A DNA stretch of 64,000 nt from Mytilinidion resinicola (taxonomy: Eukaryota; Ascomycota; Dothideomycetes; Mytilinidiales; Mytilinidiaceae): positions 1,343,523 to 1,407,522 of the forward strand of contig NW_022985447.1 of assembly GCF_010093595.1 (NCBI RefSeq), written 5' to 3'. Position 1 is the first letter of the stretch. Each line of letters begins with the position of its first letter. The notes below the pieces were generated by a model. It had not been told where the DNA came from and made no database searches. It saw nothing but the letters and a program-made list of their open reading frames with translations. Of this stretch, positions 10,022-22,311 are shown piece by piece. A program made the position numbers and the translations under genes.

Positions 10022-13000
10022 ATGACAGGAGGTGACGAACCCCCGGAATACAATCGCGATGGCCTCCGGCGGCGCCAATCGTCCCATCATGAGGACGACG
10101 AGGACCTGCTCGCAGCCGCGCAAACAGTGGCGCCAGTCTCGCCCACCACCTACCACGTAGAGCCTCCCCGACGAGCAGCCACGGATCTAGACGCGGTCGT
10201 GGCCTCGACTTCTTCCGCGGTGGATAATGACGCGAGGACATCCATACCCAGGCCTTCCATGGATGCGGGGCCGCGCGTCCGGTTCTCAACAGACGTTGAG
10301 AGGCAGCTCCCGTCCCAATCGAATAGGAACTCAATCGGTGCTGTAATGGACATTGGTGGCGATGGGCGGAGGGGTTCGCTGCCGAAGATGAAGTCTGGGG
10401 CGCCGGAATTGAGAGTTGACACCCAAGGTGGCGCTGCGGCAGGAGATGCCCCGATACTGGGCCATGGAATGGTTCGTTCACCCACAGCCATCACCTCACC
10501 GGTGTCACCGATTGCTGCCTCGCAGAAATCGCCCATGTCACCTGCGGCACGTTATCGAGGTTATTCGCTACGTCAGGCGCTGTTCCGTAGAACAATTGAG
10601 GACCACGCCACTTCACCTGGATCCCTTATAGAGATGACAGATACGGCTGGATCGTCGAGTCAAGTATCGCCGGTTCAGCCGGATGGCGCCCACGATCGCA
10701 GTTCGCCAAACAAAAAACGGGAGTCGACAGTCCTCGTTACACCAGTGGCCATGGATTATGGAGAACTACCTGATAGGACCAAACCCAAGGGCTCCAAGGG
10801 GACCTCTGCACTGCCGAATTGGGAAAGCTGGGTGGAAAAGAAAAGCAGGAGGAGCGCAATCTCTCGAAAAGTTCGTGACTTTACAACCAAAACGAAAAAG
10901 TTTGTTCTACGGATCCAGGAGATACCTCCTAGCAAGGACGGCAGACACATTGATCTCGACTGTTCGCGAAAAGAACCTCTGATCGACGAGAGAACCAATA
11001 AGCCTTACATCAGTAATTATATCCGCTCAACCCGCTATTCGGCCTGGAACTTTCTACCCCGGCAATTGGTTGCGCAGTTCTCCAAACTTGCAAATTTCTA
11101 CTTCCTGTGTGTTTCTATCCTGCAGATGATACCTGGTCTCAGCACCACGGGTACTTACACGACGATTGTGCCGTTGATTTTCTTCGTGTGCATATCGATG
11201 GGCAAGGAAGGATATGATGATTTCAGGAGACACAAGCTTGATAAGGCTGAGAACAATCGCGAAGCTAAAGTCCTGCATGTGTACAAGAACACCGGATCTA
11301 CGGACGAAGAAAGCATTCCAACTTCTCCTTTAGGCACCATTGGACCTCTACACTGGGCGACGACGAAATGGCATAACCTCCAGGTCGGTGATGTTGTAAA
11401 GCTGGATCGAGACGACACTGCCCCAGCCGACCTTGTTATCTTGCATTCAGAGGGAGAAAATGGCATTGCATATGTGGAGACTATGGCTCTCGACGGAGAG
11501 ACTAACCTCAAAAGCAAGCAAACAGCGACCTCTATGAGCAAATTCCTTACTACCCAGGATGATGTTGCGATATGCAACGCAGAGTTCGTGGTCGAAGATC
11601 CCAATCTCGATCTATACAATTTTGAAGGCCGAGTCAGGGTCAACGGAGAAACAGCACCGCTCACTACCGCTGAGGTCATATACCGAGGTAGTATCCTCAG
11701 GAATACTCCAAATGCCATCGGAATGGTCATCTACTCTGGTGAGGAGTGCCGCATTCGCATGAACGCCAACAAGAATCCTCGCATCAAAGCTCCTTCACTC
11801 CAGAGCATCGTAAACAAGGTCGTCATCATCATCGTCATTTTTGTCATTGCACTTGCGATCTTCAACACCGTCGCGTATCGCATCTGGTCTAATAAGACAG
11901 AAGACAAGTCCTGGTATCTAACGAATGCTGATGTGGCGTTCTTCCCCATCCTTACCTCGTTCATCATCATGTTCAATACCATGATCCCGTTGTCCTTATA
12001 CGTGAGTTTGGAAATTGTCAAATTGGCGCAGATGTTCTTTCTCAACGACATTGATCTGTACGATGCCGAGTCTGATACCCCCTTGGAAGCGCGAACCTCG
12101 ACTATCAATGAGGAGTTGGGCCAGATCAGGTAAGTCAAGTAGAGCGTCAATTTTGGAGCTCGTTTTGCTAACCTTTGCAGTTACATCTTTTCCGATAAGA
12201 CCGGTACACTCACAGACAACTCCATGAAGTTCCGGAAGTTGAGTGTGGCTGGCACTGCTTGGCTTCATGACGCAGATCTGCAGAAGGACGCGGCCAAAAG
12301 GAAGCTTCTAGAACCCAGGAAGAAGAAGAACAAGGGCAAAGGCAAGAAGCCAGCTAGGAAATCCCGTGATGTTGAGGCCGTTGAAGAGTCACTCGCACTC
12401 CGAGAGCATGTAGTGGACCCAGCCAACACCAGCCGCTCGTCAAATGAAGCTGCTAGCGCCAGCGGGCTTCATAGGAACGGGTCAAACTGGAAATCGACAG
12501 CACGACCTGGAAAGGCTCAACCCGAGCTTCTTACAAAGGATATGCTTCGTTATATCCAGCGCAAGCCGTATACCCTGTTCGCCAAAAAGGTCCGATTGTT
12601 TCTTCTTTCTCTAGCACTCTGCCACACGTGCCTTCCAGAGACGCGGGAGAATGGAGAGATCGAATTCATGGCATCCTCGCCAGATGAACATGCTCTTGTG
12701 CATGCTGCGCAAGAGATGGGGTTCCTGGTCACCAACCGCGACTCTCGCACAATCACATTGAAGATAATGCCATTGGGCAATGACGCGGAACCAGTGCTAG
12801 AGACATATGATATCCTAGATGTCATTGAGTTTTCAAGCAAGCGAAAACGAATGTCTATCGTTGTTCGTTTTCCAGATCAGCGAATTTGCATATTCTGCAA
12901 AGGCGCCGACTCTATTGTTATGCAGAGGCTCAAGCTTGCAACCCTTGCAAATAAGAAGGTCGTCGAGATTGAGCGCCGCGCGAGCAAAAGAAAGAGCTTG

Positions 13001-15285
13001 GAAGCACAGTACGCCATTGCACGGAAAAGTGAGCAAATTGAGCGCAAGAGCAGTGTTAGTGGTCGAAGAAGCATGACCGTCAGCGGTGCGGCTCGAGCGA
13101 GCTTCACCATCGGGCGGGCTAGCACTACACTCAATCGCGGCAGCGTCAGCGGGAATCGCTTGAGCATGGTCGGCACTGTTCAACAACCGGTTCGTGACGA
13201 GATAGATCAGTGGTTGACTGAGCGCGAGCGAGACGTGGATATCTCCTCAGTCGAGGAGAATAGCATGTACTATTCTCCACGCCCTTCAGCTCAGCTCGGC
13301 CGACAGTCTCTCGCCCTCTCCTTCAGTTCCGATCCCCGAAATTCGATGCAGATTGAAGAGATGGATGAGTTTGTCGAAGAGTCTCTGGTGGCGGACGAGA
13401 CAGCAGCGATCGAGCGCTGCTTCCAACATATTAACGACTTCGCGACTGAAGGATTGAGAACGTTGCTTTACGGCTACCGGTTCATTGACGAGCAGGAATA
13501 CATTTCGTGGAAAAAAGTCTATCTCGACGCAACTACGAGTCTCATCAATCGTCAAGACATGATTGAATCCGCGGGCGACCTCATCGAGCAGAATCTCGAT
13601 CTCGCGGGCGCTACCGCTATCGAAGACAAACTTCAAAAAGGCGTCCCAGAGTCCATCGACAAGCTCCGCCGCGCGAGCATCAAGATGTGGATGCTGACAG
13701 GCGACAAACGTGAGACAGCCATCAACATCGGCCACTCCTGCCGCCTGATCAAAGACTATTCCTCCGTCACGGTCCTGGACCAAGAAAGCGGCGAAGTCGC
13801 ACAGTACATCGCCGACGCCATCCTGGGCATCAACGGCGGCAAAGTCGCGCACTCGGTCATCGTCGTCGACGGCCAAACCCTCGCCACCATCTACGAAGAC
13901 AAGCACCTGACCGCCCTCTTCTTCGACCTCGCCGTGCTCGCCGACTCGGTCATCTGCTGCCGTGCCTCCCCCTCGCAGAAAGCGGGCCTGGTCAAGGGCA
14001 TCCGCAAGCGCGTGCGCAAATCCATCACCCTCGCCATCGGTGACGGCGCCAACGACATCGCCATGATCCAGGAGGCCCACGTCGGCATCGGCATCACGGG
14101 CAAAGAAGGGCTGCAAGCCGCGCGCACTTCGGACTACTCTATCGCCCAGTTCCGCTTCCTCACGAAGCTGCTCCTCGTCCACGGCCGCTGGAACTACATC
14201 CGCACGTGCAAGTACACCGTCGGCACCTTCTGGAAGGAAATGCTCTTCTTCCTCACGCAGGCGCTGTATCAGCGCTGGGCCGGGTACACGGGCACGTCCC
14301 TCTATGAGAATTGGAGCTTGAGCATGTTCAACACGCTCTTCACGAGCCTGCCGGTGATTTTTCTGGGCATCTTTGAAAAAGACCTCGCGGCGGCGACGCT
14401 GCTGGCGGTGCCGGAGCTGTACACCAAGGGCCAGCGGAATGGCGCGTTCAACTTCACCATCTACGCGGGGTGGATGTTCATGGCGGCGAGCGAGGCTATG
14501 GTTGTGTATTTCGTCATGCTGGGCGTGTATGGCCAGGCGGTGTTCACGAGCGACCAAGGGCTTTTCGCGCTCGGCGACCTGTGCTTCAGCGCGGTGGTTA
14601 TTGTTATTAGCGTTAAGATGCAGTAAGTCCTTCCCCCCCCTTTTTTTTTCCCCCCCTTTGCGCCCCCATCTCCAATCCCGTTCCAAATAAAACAAGAAAT
14701 CGGGGCAAAATGATAAACTAACGTCCTCCTCAAATCGCCAGACTCATCGAAACCCACACCCGCACGCTCCTCATCCTGATTCCCCTCGTCGCCTCCATCG
14801 GCGGCTGGTGGCTGTGGAACCTGCTCCTCGCGGTGCTCTACAACCCCCACGCGCCCATCTACCACGTCCGCCAGGCCTTCCTGCACACGTTTGGCGCGAA
14901 CGCGCTCTGGTGGCTGACGCTCGTCTTGATACTGGCGTGTGTGGTCGTGTTTGAGCTCGGGGTGGAGAGTTTGAGAGCGACGTTCTTCACGCAGGATGTC
15001 GATGTGTTCAAGGAGCTGGAGAAGGATGAGGGGGTCAGGAGGAGGTTTGAGGAGGCGAGTAGGGGGGAGATGCCGTGGAGCCTGGCGTGGATGGGGGAGA
15101 AAGACGTGGGGAACGGGGAGGATGTGCTGAGGAAGGTTAACACGCGGGAGGAGGAGGAGAGGCGGGAGGGCGAGGTGGCCGCGTTGTTGGCGATGCGGCC
15201 CGGGCTGGCGGATGGGGAGCGGGGCAGGGGCGCGGATGTGGAGGAGGCGCTTAGGGGCGCGTTTGGGAGGGTGAGGGGGGAGTAA
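10022..15285 (+). CDS. P4-type phospholipid-transporting ATPase (flippase), Dnf1/Dnf2-like, ~1,697 aa
   Basis: Exons 10022-12129, 12181-14622, 14742-15285; introns of 51 and 119 nt start GTAAGT and the frame closes. Features in order: ~250 disordered Ser/Pro-rich residues; flippase N-terminal domain with SNYIRSTRYSAWNFLPRQL; actuator motif LDGETNLKSKQ (about residue 490); the P4-specific MIPLSLYVSLEIVKLAQ helix; catalytic DKTGTLT with the phosphorylated Asp near 708, just after the first intron; KGADS nucleotide-binding motif; MLTGDKRETAINIGHSCRL; hinge GDGANDIAMIQ near 1,322; then the C-terminal membrane helices. The family moves phosphatidylserine, phosphatidylethanolamine or phosphatidylcholine to the cytosolic leaflet of plasma and late secretory membranes, usually with a Cdc50/Lem3 subunit. 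Length and the N-domain insert rich in K/R/S fit filamentous-fungal Dnf proteins. C-terminal tail is acidic/basic and less conserved. Confidence 0.93.
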
Positions 15286-16702
15286 GGGTGGGGATGACTT
15301 GTATGAGTTTTGTGTAATGATTCATGTTTGCATTCGAGGGGTAAGGATCAGGGGGGGGGGGGGGGGGGGGCCGCATGGTAGAGGCGTTTTTTTTTTGGTA
15401 GCGGTGATATCCAGCCCCTGTTTCTTATCTATGCTGTGGAGGACTCGTGGCGTGACGTTTTGATACTTCGCTTGGGGGGGGGGGGCCAGGGGAAGCTTTG
15501 GGAAGAAACGCGCAGCCGGCTTGGATGAAGTGAAGTGGGGTGAGGTGGAGACCTTGGTGTTTCAGATCCGGGATTGATTCTTTCTCTGCCATGTCGTCGT
15601 CGTGGGTAGATCCGTGGGTACGTACGTACGTACGGTAACTAAGACACAAATTCTAGGCACGCTGTCCGCTTGTCCTTATCCTGTTTTTTTTTGGCTTTTT
15701 TTTGTTTTTTTCTTACGAAGCAACTCAAACCACCGGCGAACAGCGGCAAGTAAGGCGGACTATTAAGCTTGTATGTAGCGGCTTCTCTCATTTTAAGCGC
15801 TTGGAACCTTTCTTTACGCACGCTATTACGGCTTTTAGGTGTGCCGCCAACGGCAGCTCTAGCGCTGGTTAAGCAAGTGTGCCGACAGCGTTACGATGAT
15901 GCACTTCTGGATACGGAGTGGAAGGGTTGCGCCTTTGCCTAGCCTGATATACTCGGAGACGGTACAGTGCGCGGGGCTTGCTGGAGTCGCGTGCGAAGAT
16001 CAGAAGATGTGGAGAGGACGGGTAACGAAAGCGGGGTGGGGAGGGAAGCAGATGGGAGGGAGTGAAAGCTGAGGCGTGTGAACTGGAGTTTGATGCCTTT
16101 GTATGTATGGATCAAGCTGTTGGGCTGAGGCTCGATGTCATTTCAAAGATGTCAGCCATAGGGGGAGGAGTAGAGAAGGGGGGAATGCGGCGGAGTTAGC
16201 TTAGTCAAGAGCGCTCGACTTCGTGGTCGTATGCGCTAGGGTTTTGGCGGATGGGTGGGTGCCCCCCGCCCCCTTGGGCTTATGATGTGTTGCTGAATCG
16301 ATTGTCACGTTTGCGGGTATTCAAATTGGACCTTGGGTATGATGGTAACGTGACACTGCTAGGAGCCACCCGACAGTATTCCAACGTGTCAGATTTGGGG
16401 TTAACGGAAGAATTACAAAACGGATGGAGGTGAACAGTGGAGAGCAGAAAGAGCGAGTGAGTGCTGAGAGCGGACTGCGGATAGCTTGGAGCGAGGAGTT
16501 TTGGCAGCAAGCGAATTTGATGCTTGTGCGCAGTGTGAGTAGGGGGTTCGGGTAGCTTCTAGCTATGAAATCAGCTTGTTCACAGAGACACTGCGCAGTA
16601 TAAATGTGAAAGGCTCTCCATCAGCTGGAACTCGTAATCCGAACTGAAGCTGCTGAACTTCCCAAAAGGGACGGCGCATAGACGGGAATAGTATTGTAGA
16701 CT
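15286..16702. other. intergenic region with long homopolymers
   Basis: Contains a run of about 20 G near 15,351-15,370, a second G run near 15,474-15,485, a short GTAC repeat at about 15,619-15,633, and T-rich stretches at 15,680-15,720. No supported gene. The homopolymers are likely places for assembly error. Confidence 0.5.
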
Positions 16703-18262
16703 ATGGGCGAGCAAGGAAACCGGCGGGAGGAGCGGAGCGAGGCTGATGAAGAGGTAAGCTATTGTCTAAAGAATGCAAAGAAACGATGGAAGGTGACCTG
16801 ATATGTCTGACCTAACATATAACTGCACTAGCCTCACGGCCCAAACATCCCCTCCCTCGCTACCGAACTCCAAGAGAAAATCTTCTCGCACTGCGACGCC
16901 TTCTCCGTCGAAGCCCTCCGAGCAACATGCAAGCACCTCCGCGCTATTGGAGAGCGCTATCGATTCGATGAGGTGCACTTCGCGTGGCACGAACGCAGCG
17001 TCAACAAGTTCCTCCGCATCACGAATCATCCAGTACGTAGTAAGAAGATAAAGAGAGTGGTCTTGCATGCGGATGTCCTTCGTCCGCTCCAGGATGTGAA
17101 GGACATGTTCTGTCTTGATTACGAGGACGTCGACCACTTTCTCAAAATGCGGTACGTGAAAGGAGAGCTCGAGCGTGCCCTCGATCCGTACGCCAAGGCC
17201 GAGTTTGAAGAGGTCCGAGACATCGTATTCACGGCAGCCCAGCTTAGGGGCTTTGATCTGCGGCAGGAGATCGATCGGGGCAGAGAGCACCAGTACCGGG
17301 AGGGTTGGGGTGCGCCGAGCTACACCGATCACAACTGGCGTGTTTTTCGGGCCATCGCCCAGCTGAAAAACCTAGAAGAGGTCATCGTGATGGTCACCGA
17401 AGGCGAGGCAGAGATTGCCCACTGGCTCAACTATGCTCCAAAGTGTCGGCATCCCTTCTGGCGGGACCTCTACGATGCGGTCCCTGCGAAGCTCTATTTC
17501 TGGTCCTGGCCTCCGAGAGGTCTGCACCAGGTTCTGGAGCTTGTGCATGGTTTTATGCTCCTAAATTGGTACCCTAAACGGTTGCGGATTGAGTGCCGCA
17601 GTTTGCGTTCTTGGGCACAGAACTGGTCGGACGCCCACGAACGGGGGCTATGGTGTCTCAACCTGCAAAGACTGAACGCATTGGCACCCGCGTTTGCTCG
17701 CATCACCCGCTTCGACGTCAGGTTCATGGCCTTTCCCGAATCGTCAATCTGCGGCGATTGGCTTCCCATGTGGCGCAATCCCGGCAACGTAGAGGAGCTC
17801 CGTCTTAACGAGTTCTTGAAGCAACCCGGAAACCTGCGTTCCTTGTCGATCGAGATTGCGTCAAACGTCGGGTTGCATGCAGTTTTTCAAGGTGTAACGC
17901 TCCCGTTTCTCCAGTCGCTTACGCTCGCTGGAAAAGCTTCAATGGCTGAGCTGTCGATGTGGATTAGGAGTAGTGTGCCTCTTCTTCAAAAACTCAACGT
18001 TGTGAAACTGAAAGAGCGCGACTTGAAAACCGACGGATTGATGAGGTTAGGTTGGGAAAATGTTACCAAAGTTGTGTACGGCAGAAAGCAAGCCAAAACT
18101 ATGAAGATAGAAGCGATGAAAATGGCCTGCTACGAGAAATTCGAGGATCTGATACTTCTGTATGCTCTTTGGTACCCTAGGGAGAAAGGTCAGGAGTCAG
18201 CTAACTCCTCGACGGGACCATCGTGGCAAGAGGAAAAGGACTACGTGGTGCTAGAATGGTAG
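16703..18262 (+). CDS. F-box-like protein (paralog 1), 493 aa
   Basis: Proposed exons 16703-16753 and 16832-18262, giving 493 residues; the 78-nt intron starts GTAAGC, has a CTAAC branch site and the frame closes. After an acidic 17-residue first exon, exon 2 begins with an F-box-like helix set (IPSLATELQEKIFSHCDAF, then VEALRATCKHLRAIGERYRF). The rest is a variable region with weak leucine-rich character (LRSLSIEIASNVGLHAVFQ, FLQSLTLAGKASMAELSMWI) and ends DYVVLEW. F-box proteins couple substrates to SCF ubiquitin ligases; the substrate here is unknown. A paralog with the same first-exon length lies 2 kb downstream on the same strand, so this is a local tandem duplication. Confidence 0.75.
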
Positions 18263-18400
18263 ATTGGTGATTTTAGAGAGCCTAGTAGGATGCACGTGGC
18301 GGATATCTCTTACCCATGTCCAAGTCCTCCTAATAGCGTGGAATGAGTAGGAAAAGCTAATTTCAATAATATCCGCTCTGAATCTGACCGTGCTGGCAGG
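18263..18400. other. 3' flank of F-box paralog 1
   Basis: Short spacer between the stop of the first F-box gene and the tandem repeat. Nothing recognised. Confidence 0.4.
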
Positions 18401-19520
18401 ACCGTTCAGAGAGAGACCGTGAATCAGGCTGCCGAATTTTGGATTCCTGAGAGGCTGCTGAAGCACCTCCACCGAACTTTCGGCTGCTTTCATCACTTAA
18501 AGTTACAAATCGAACTGCGTAGAACAAACTTTGATAGACGCAGAGTATGCGCTGCGTAGTCGCAACTCGGTCTTTTTTAGACCACAGAAGTTGCAAATGT
18601 AGATTAGGTCGCCGTCTAAAGGATGTTTGGAACCTGGCTGAGGCATCTCCGGTGCGAATCTGCGTGACTCAGTCGCTTAAAGTCACATATTGAACGACAT
18701 GGAAGGAATGTTGATAGACGCGGAGGGCACGTCGCGTGGCCAGATCACAGTCGTTCTTAACTTCTAGAGAGAGAAGTGTAAATCAGGCGGACGGAAATAG
18801 GATAGTGGAGATCAGCTGAGGCACCTCCATGAACGGTTTGCGTCGGTTAGTTACTGAAAGTTACATAATGAACCGAGTAGGGCCAGTTTTGATAGACGCG
18901 GAGGGCACGTTGCGTGGCCATAGGGTAGTCATTCTTAGTCCCCAGGAGGACAGCTGTAAATTAGGCAGATGGGAATATGATGATGCAAAACCGTAGAGGC
19001 ACCTCCGTGAAAGATTTGAGCCAATCGGTCACTAAAAGTCACATATCGAACCGAGTAGACCGAATTTTGATAGACGCTGCGTGCACGCGGCGTGCCATGG
19101 CCCAGTCATTATTGAGGAAGTGAGGAGAGAGCGCAAATTAGCCCGCTGGAAATAGGATAGCGAATTGGTGCTTCAATACCTCTGCGACGCTTCTGCCCTC
19201 TTTAGTTGCAAGTTTTCACAGATCTAACCGCGTAGCTTGAAACCTCATAGACGCGGCGTGCATAACGAAGCCACGAGAAGGCCGCGCTGTGTATCCTCCG
19301 CGTAGTCCGCTTTGCACGTGGAAGCAGAAGACTATGAATCAAACTGCTGTCAGATGCATAAGGGAAACATGATGAGGTACTTCTGCGTCGCTTCTACGCT
19401 CTTTTGTTGCCAAACTTTACAGATCTAACCGCGTGGAAACATTTTTGATAGACGCAGAGGGCACGCGGCGTGCACATAGCGTAGTCGCTTTCTGGTACGA
19501 AAGTGACGGGGATGCATGGC
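18400..19520. repeat. degenerate tandem repeat, six copies, ~177-201-bp unit
   Basis: The marker word GATAGACGC (or a one-base variant) occurs at 18533, 18713, 18891, 19069, 19246 and 19447, so spacings are 180, 178, 178, 177 and 201 bp. Each unit also carries an AATTAGGC/AATCAGGC-like word, a GAGGCACCTCC-like word and AAAGTTACATAT-like word in the same order. Copies 1-4 are most alike; copies 5-6 are more diverged. Neither strand is open throughout. It sits exactly between the two F-box paralogs. Confidence 0.85.
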
Positions 19521-20311
19521 GCGTAAATTCGGGTGCTTTCCACGAACAGTCGGAGCTTGCAACGGCCGTTACAAGCATCACTAGCCTTGAGCTTTCATAT
19601 GAGCAGGAGCCTTGCAATGATTCTGCTTTACCGCCATTTCGTAGTACTGGGATACAGTTTGAGCTCAATGAGAAGTTTGAGAGTCTTTTTTAGGCTTAAC
19701 TTCATTCGAGGGCGTAAAACGAAAGATGGGAATGACCATGTCGAGAGAGGTTCGCGGAGGATTGCGTACAGGCAGAGTGGTAGATTTGCCTTCTCGGATA
19801 TGCTTTAAGATTGTGCAGATGTTTGGTGTTGTACAGTGTCCGGACAGAAGTCTGTGCACGCCTGCTCACCACTGTCTGAGGTGCTTTGGTGCGATATTGA
19901 TACTCTGGATGATATGTGAAAGTGTAGAGAGTGCGAATTTGAGTCGATCCAGACGCTTATGATCCACCTACCTCGCCGCTGTTCGGGGTACTTCAATATG
20001 TTATCGGAAAATGGGAAGAGGACTCGAAACCTGGAGCAAAGGTGAGTGCACAAACTTATATTCTAGTGCCGTAGCTTGCGGTTTAGACCATGCGAGAATG
20101 ATGATGATTGTGGTAGCGATTGCTAATAAGTCTATAGATGAAATCAGTTTGGCAATAAAGGGAATGTAGTATAAGGAATGCACATGCCCGGAGAAAAGTA
20201 GAGGGACCCTCATTTCCTCCATTGTACTTCTGCATTTTGCGTTGGTCGCAAGCTGAGGTTGAATATTTAACCGTTGATCTGCAAATCTCCTAGAATTGAG
20301 GTGCACGAACG
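19521..20311. other. spacer between repeat and F-box paralog 2
   Basis: Contains short unsupported ORFs (for example 19433-19693 forward, which begins inside the last repeat copy) with no recognisable domain. Otherwise nothing seen except the small dispersed word near 19,985. Confidence 0.4.
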
Positions 20312-21832
20312 ATGGACGACGATGGAAGTAGACCGAGACCGCCAGACGAAGCTAGAAACGAAGTTAGTTGTGAACGCCTAGTATTTTAAGAGGAAGATGA
20401 TCTAAAATGTAATCTTGCTAGAATAACAAGCCTCTGATCTTGAGTCTTCTAAATGAGCTCCTACAGGAGCTGTTCGAATACTGTGATGGGTTGGCCGTGG
20501 ACTCTTTGAGGGCGACGAGCCGGCGCTTGCGGGAAGCAGGAGAGCGTTACGTGTTTCGAGAAGTGCACTTCGGATTGTATTCCAAAAGCTGGGACAGGTT
20601 TGTGGCACTTGCTAATAACTCAGAGTACAGCAAAAGGGTACGAACCGTTGTTGTGCACGGGGACCGTCTGAAAACTCCTAGGGACTCCTTGCAGATTCTT
20701 GGTCCTGGGTTCCATGCCCGCGACAGGAATCGTAAGAGCTACAATGAGTATAGCGCAGAGGAACGTTACCGGTTCTTTGAGGCTACGAACCGGAGAAGAA
20801 TCAGAGCCGCAGGTCCGGTCGATATACCCCAAGACGCCGAGTTCATGGAGACCACGCAGAAAGGATTTGATATTCACGAAAACATTGTCGAGAACAATAC
20901 CGACTTTAGACGAGGAAATCTCGCCTATCGTGATGTCTTTCGAAATCTGACAAACTTGGAGACGGTCGTGCTCATAGTTACTGAGGGTGTGGGCTTCTCC
21001 TACAACATGAAGCAGTACTCTCCGCCGTGCAGGAACCCGTTCTGGCGTCACCTCCACAGCACTGTCCCTCCAGAACTATACTATTGGGCCGGGCCACCTG
21101 ATTCACTCCTTGACCTGGGCTTTGAGCTAGCCATCACAGCACTAGGAAGACCCCATATGACAATGCGGCTAGAATGCTTCAGTCTGTATAAATGGCCCAA
21201 TAACCGGGGGAAGTTGCCTAGCTACCATGGGCGATTCTCACCGAGCCAGAGCAGCATGCTAGGAGCATTGGTCGGATCCCCTCTCCATATCACTCGCCTT
21301 GAGATTCGATTCAACGCTTTTCACGGTATGACTACGGTTGATGCAGCGTCGCCTGCGCGAGCCTGCCCAAGAAAAGGCCTGGATTCGTGGTTTCTTGCGC
21401 AATACCCGGAATCTAGAGTCCCTGTCACTCGAAATTGAGTCCGATACCGACCTTTACAGCATGCTCGAAGGCGCACAGATTCCGTCCCTGAAGTCGCTTA
21501 CCCTCGGCGGACCGGCTTCCCTTCACAAGTTATCGGAGTGGATGGACAACAGAGCTTCATTACCGGCACTTCAATGTTTGAGAGTGTCGAAACTAAGGAA
21601 GATCAACCAGAATAACAAGGGAGTGTACGAATATGGCACGAGAGTTGTGTACAGCTCAAACCAGGCCGCAGATATGAGATTGGAAGCATGGGAGATAGAG
21701 CTGAATGAAGAGCAAGCTAATTTTCTGAGCTTCCATTCTACTCGACAACTCAGGAATAAGGTCCTGGGTGGAGGAGGAAATGCTCTCGAACAGGCGCGGG
21801 AGGAGACGGACTACGTCGAGGTAGAATGGTAG
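20312..21832 (+). CDS. F-box-like protein (paralog 2), possibly frameshifted
   Basis: Paralog of the gene at 16,703. First exon 20312-20362 encodes 17 residues, the same length as in paralog 1, and exon 2 starts at 20431 with an F-box-like helix (LLNELLQELFEYCDGL, VDSLRATSRRLREAGERYVF). The frame is open to 21438, but similarity to paralog 1 moves to another frame after LEIRFNAFHG near 21,325 and continues there to DYVEVEW and the stop at 21832. Two readings fit: a frameshift, or a 46-nt GT-AG intron at 21326-21371, which would restore a 468-residue protein. The intron is shorter than others in this window and lacks a clear branch site. Conserved landmarks include NLETVVLIVTEG and PFWRHLHSTVPPELYYWAGP, both matched in paralog 1. 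Confidence 0.65.
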
Positions 21833-21940
21833 ACCCTCTTGCATGTTCACATAGAGTGGAATAGAAACATTGAAAGAAAGAATTCCCGAAACTTGATGAT
21901 GTGAACGCTTGATGTGACGCGGCGCTTGACAAGTAGTGAA

Positions 21941-21992
21941 GGTGTGATGTAGAGGTATGAAGGTGTGAGGTAGAGGTATGAAGGTGGCAAGG
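21941..21992. repeat. 21-bp direct repeat, about 2.4 copies
   Basis: The unit GGTGTGAKGTAGAGGTATGAA occurs at 21941 and 21962, with a partial third copy at 21983. It is in the spacer upstream of GDA1. Confidence 0.6.
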
Positions 21993-22311
21993 AAGGGGTT
22001 GACGATCACGTGGCAGTGAGGCTCTGCGGGCACCTTTCCCTTTGAGGCTACGGTCAGCCCAAGAAAAGAACACTCTACAAAGGGGTTGAGGGGGCAATTC
22101 ACCGCCAAAAGTCCCTGAATCCTTCTGACATCCCCCTACGATTGATTGATTCTGCGTGAGTACCCTTTCCGTGTACCTCTTGTGTTCTGTCAACCTCATA
22201 ACATTCCACCTGTCCTCCACGACTCGCAACTAATCTCAACAACCCCAGGTCCATCGCTCGCTAAGGTCGCGTTGCAATCTGTGAGCGCACGCCCCGAACT
22301 CCGGTATACAT

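Noticed and set aside
12131..12223. Separate gene start at 12224 in the flippase
   Set aside because: A 51-nt intron at 12130-12180 joins the frames exactly at the DKTGTLT motif, so it is one gene.
13286..14695. 469-codon minus-strand ORF
   Set aside because: Mirror of the flippase P-domain coding frame; Glu/Val/Asp-rich shadow without similarity.
18400..19520. CRISPR-like array
   Set aside because: Unit length ~180 bp, degenerate copies and eukaryotic context; no short identical repeats with unique spacers.
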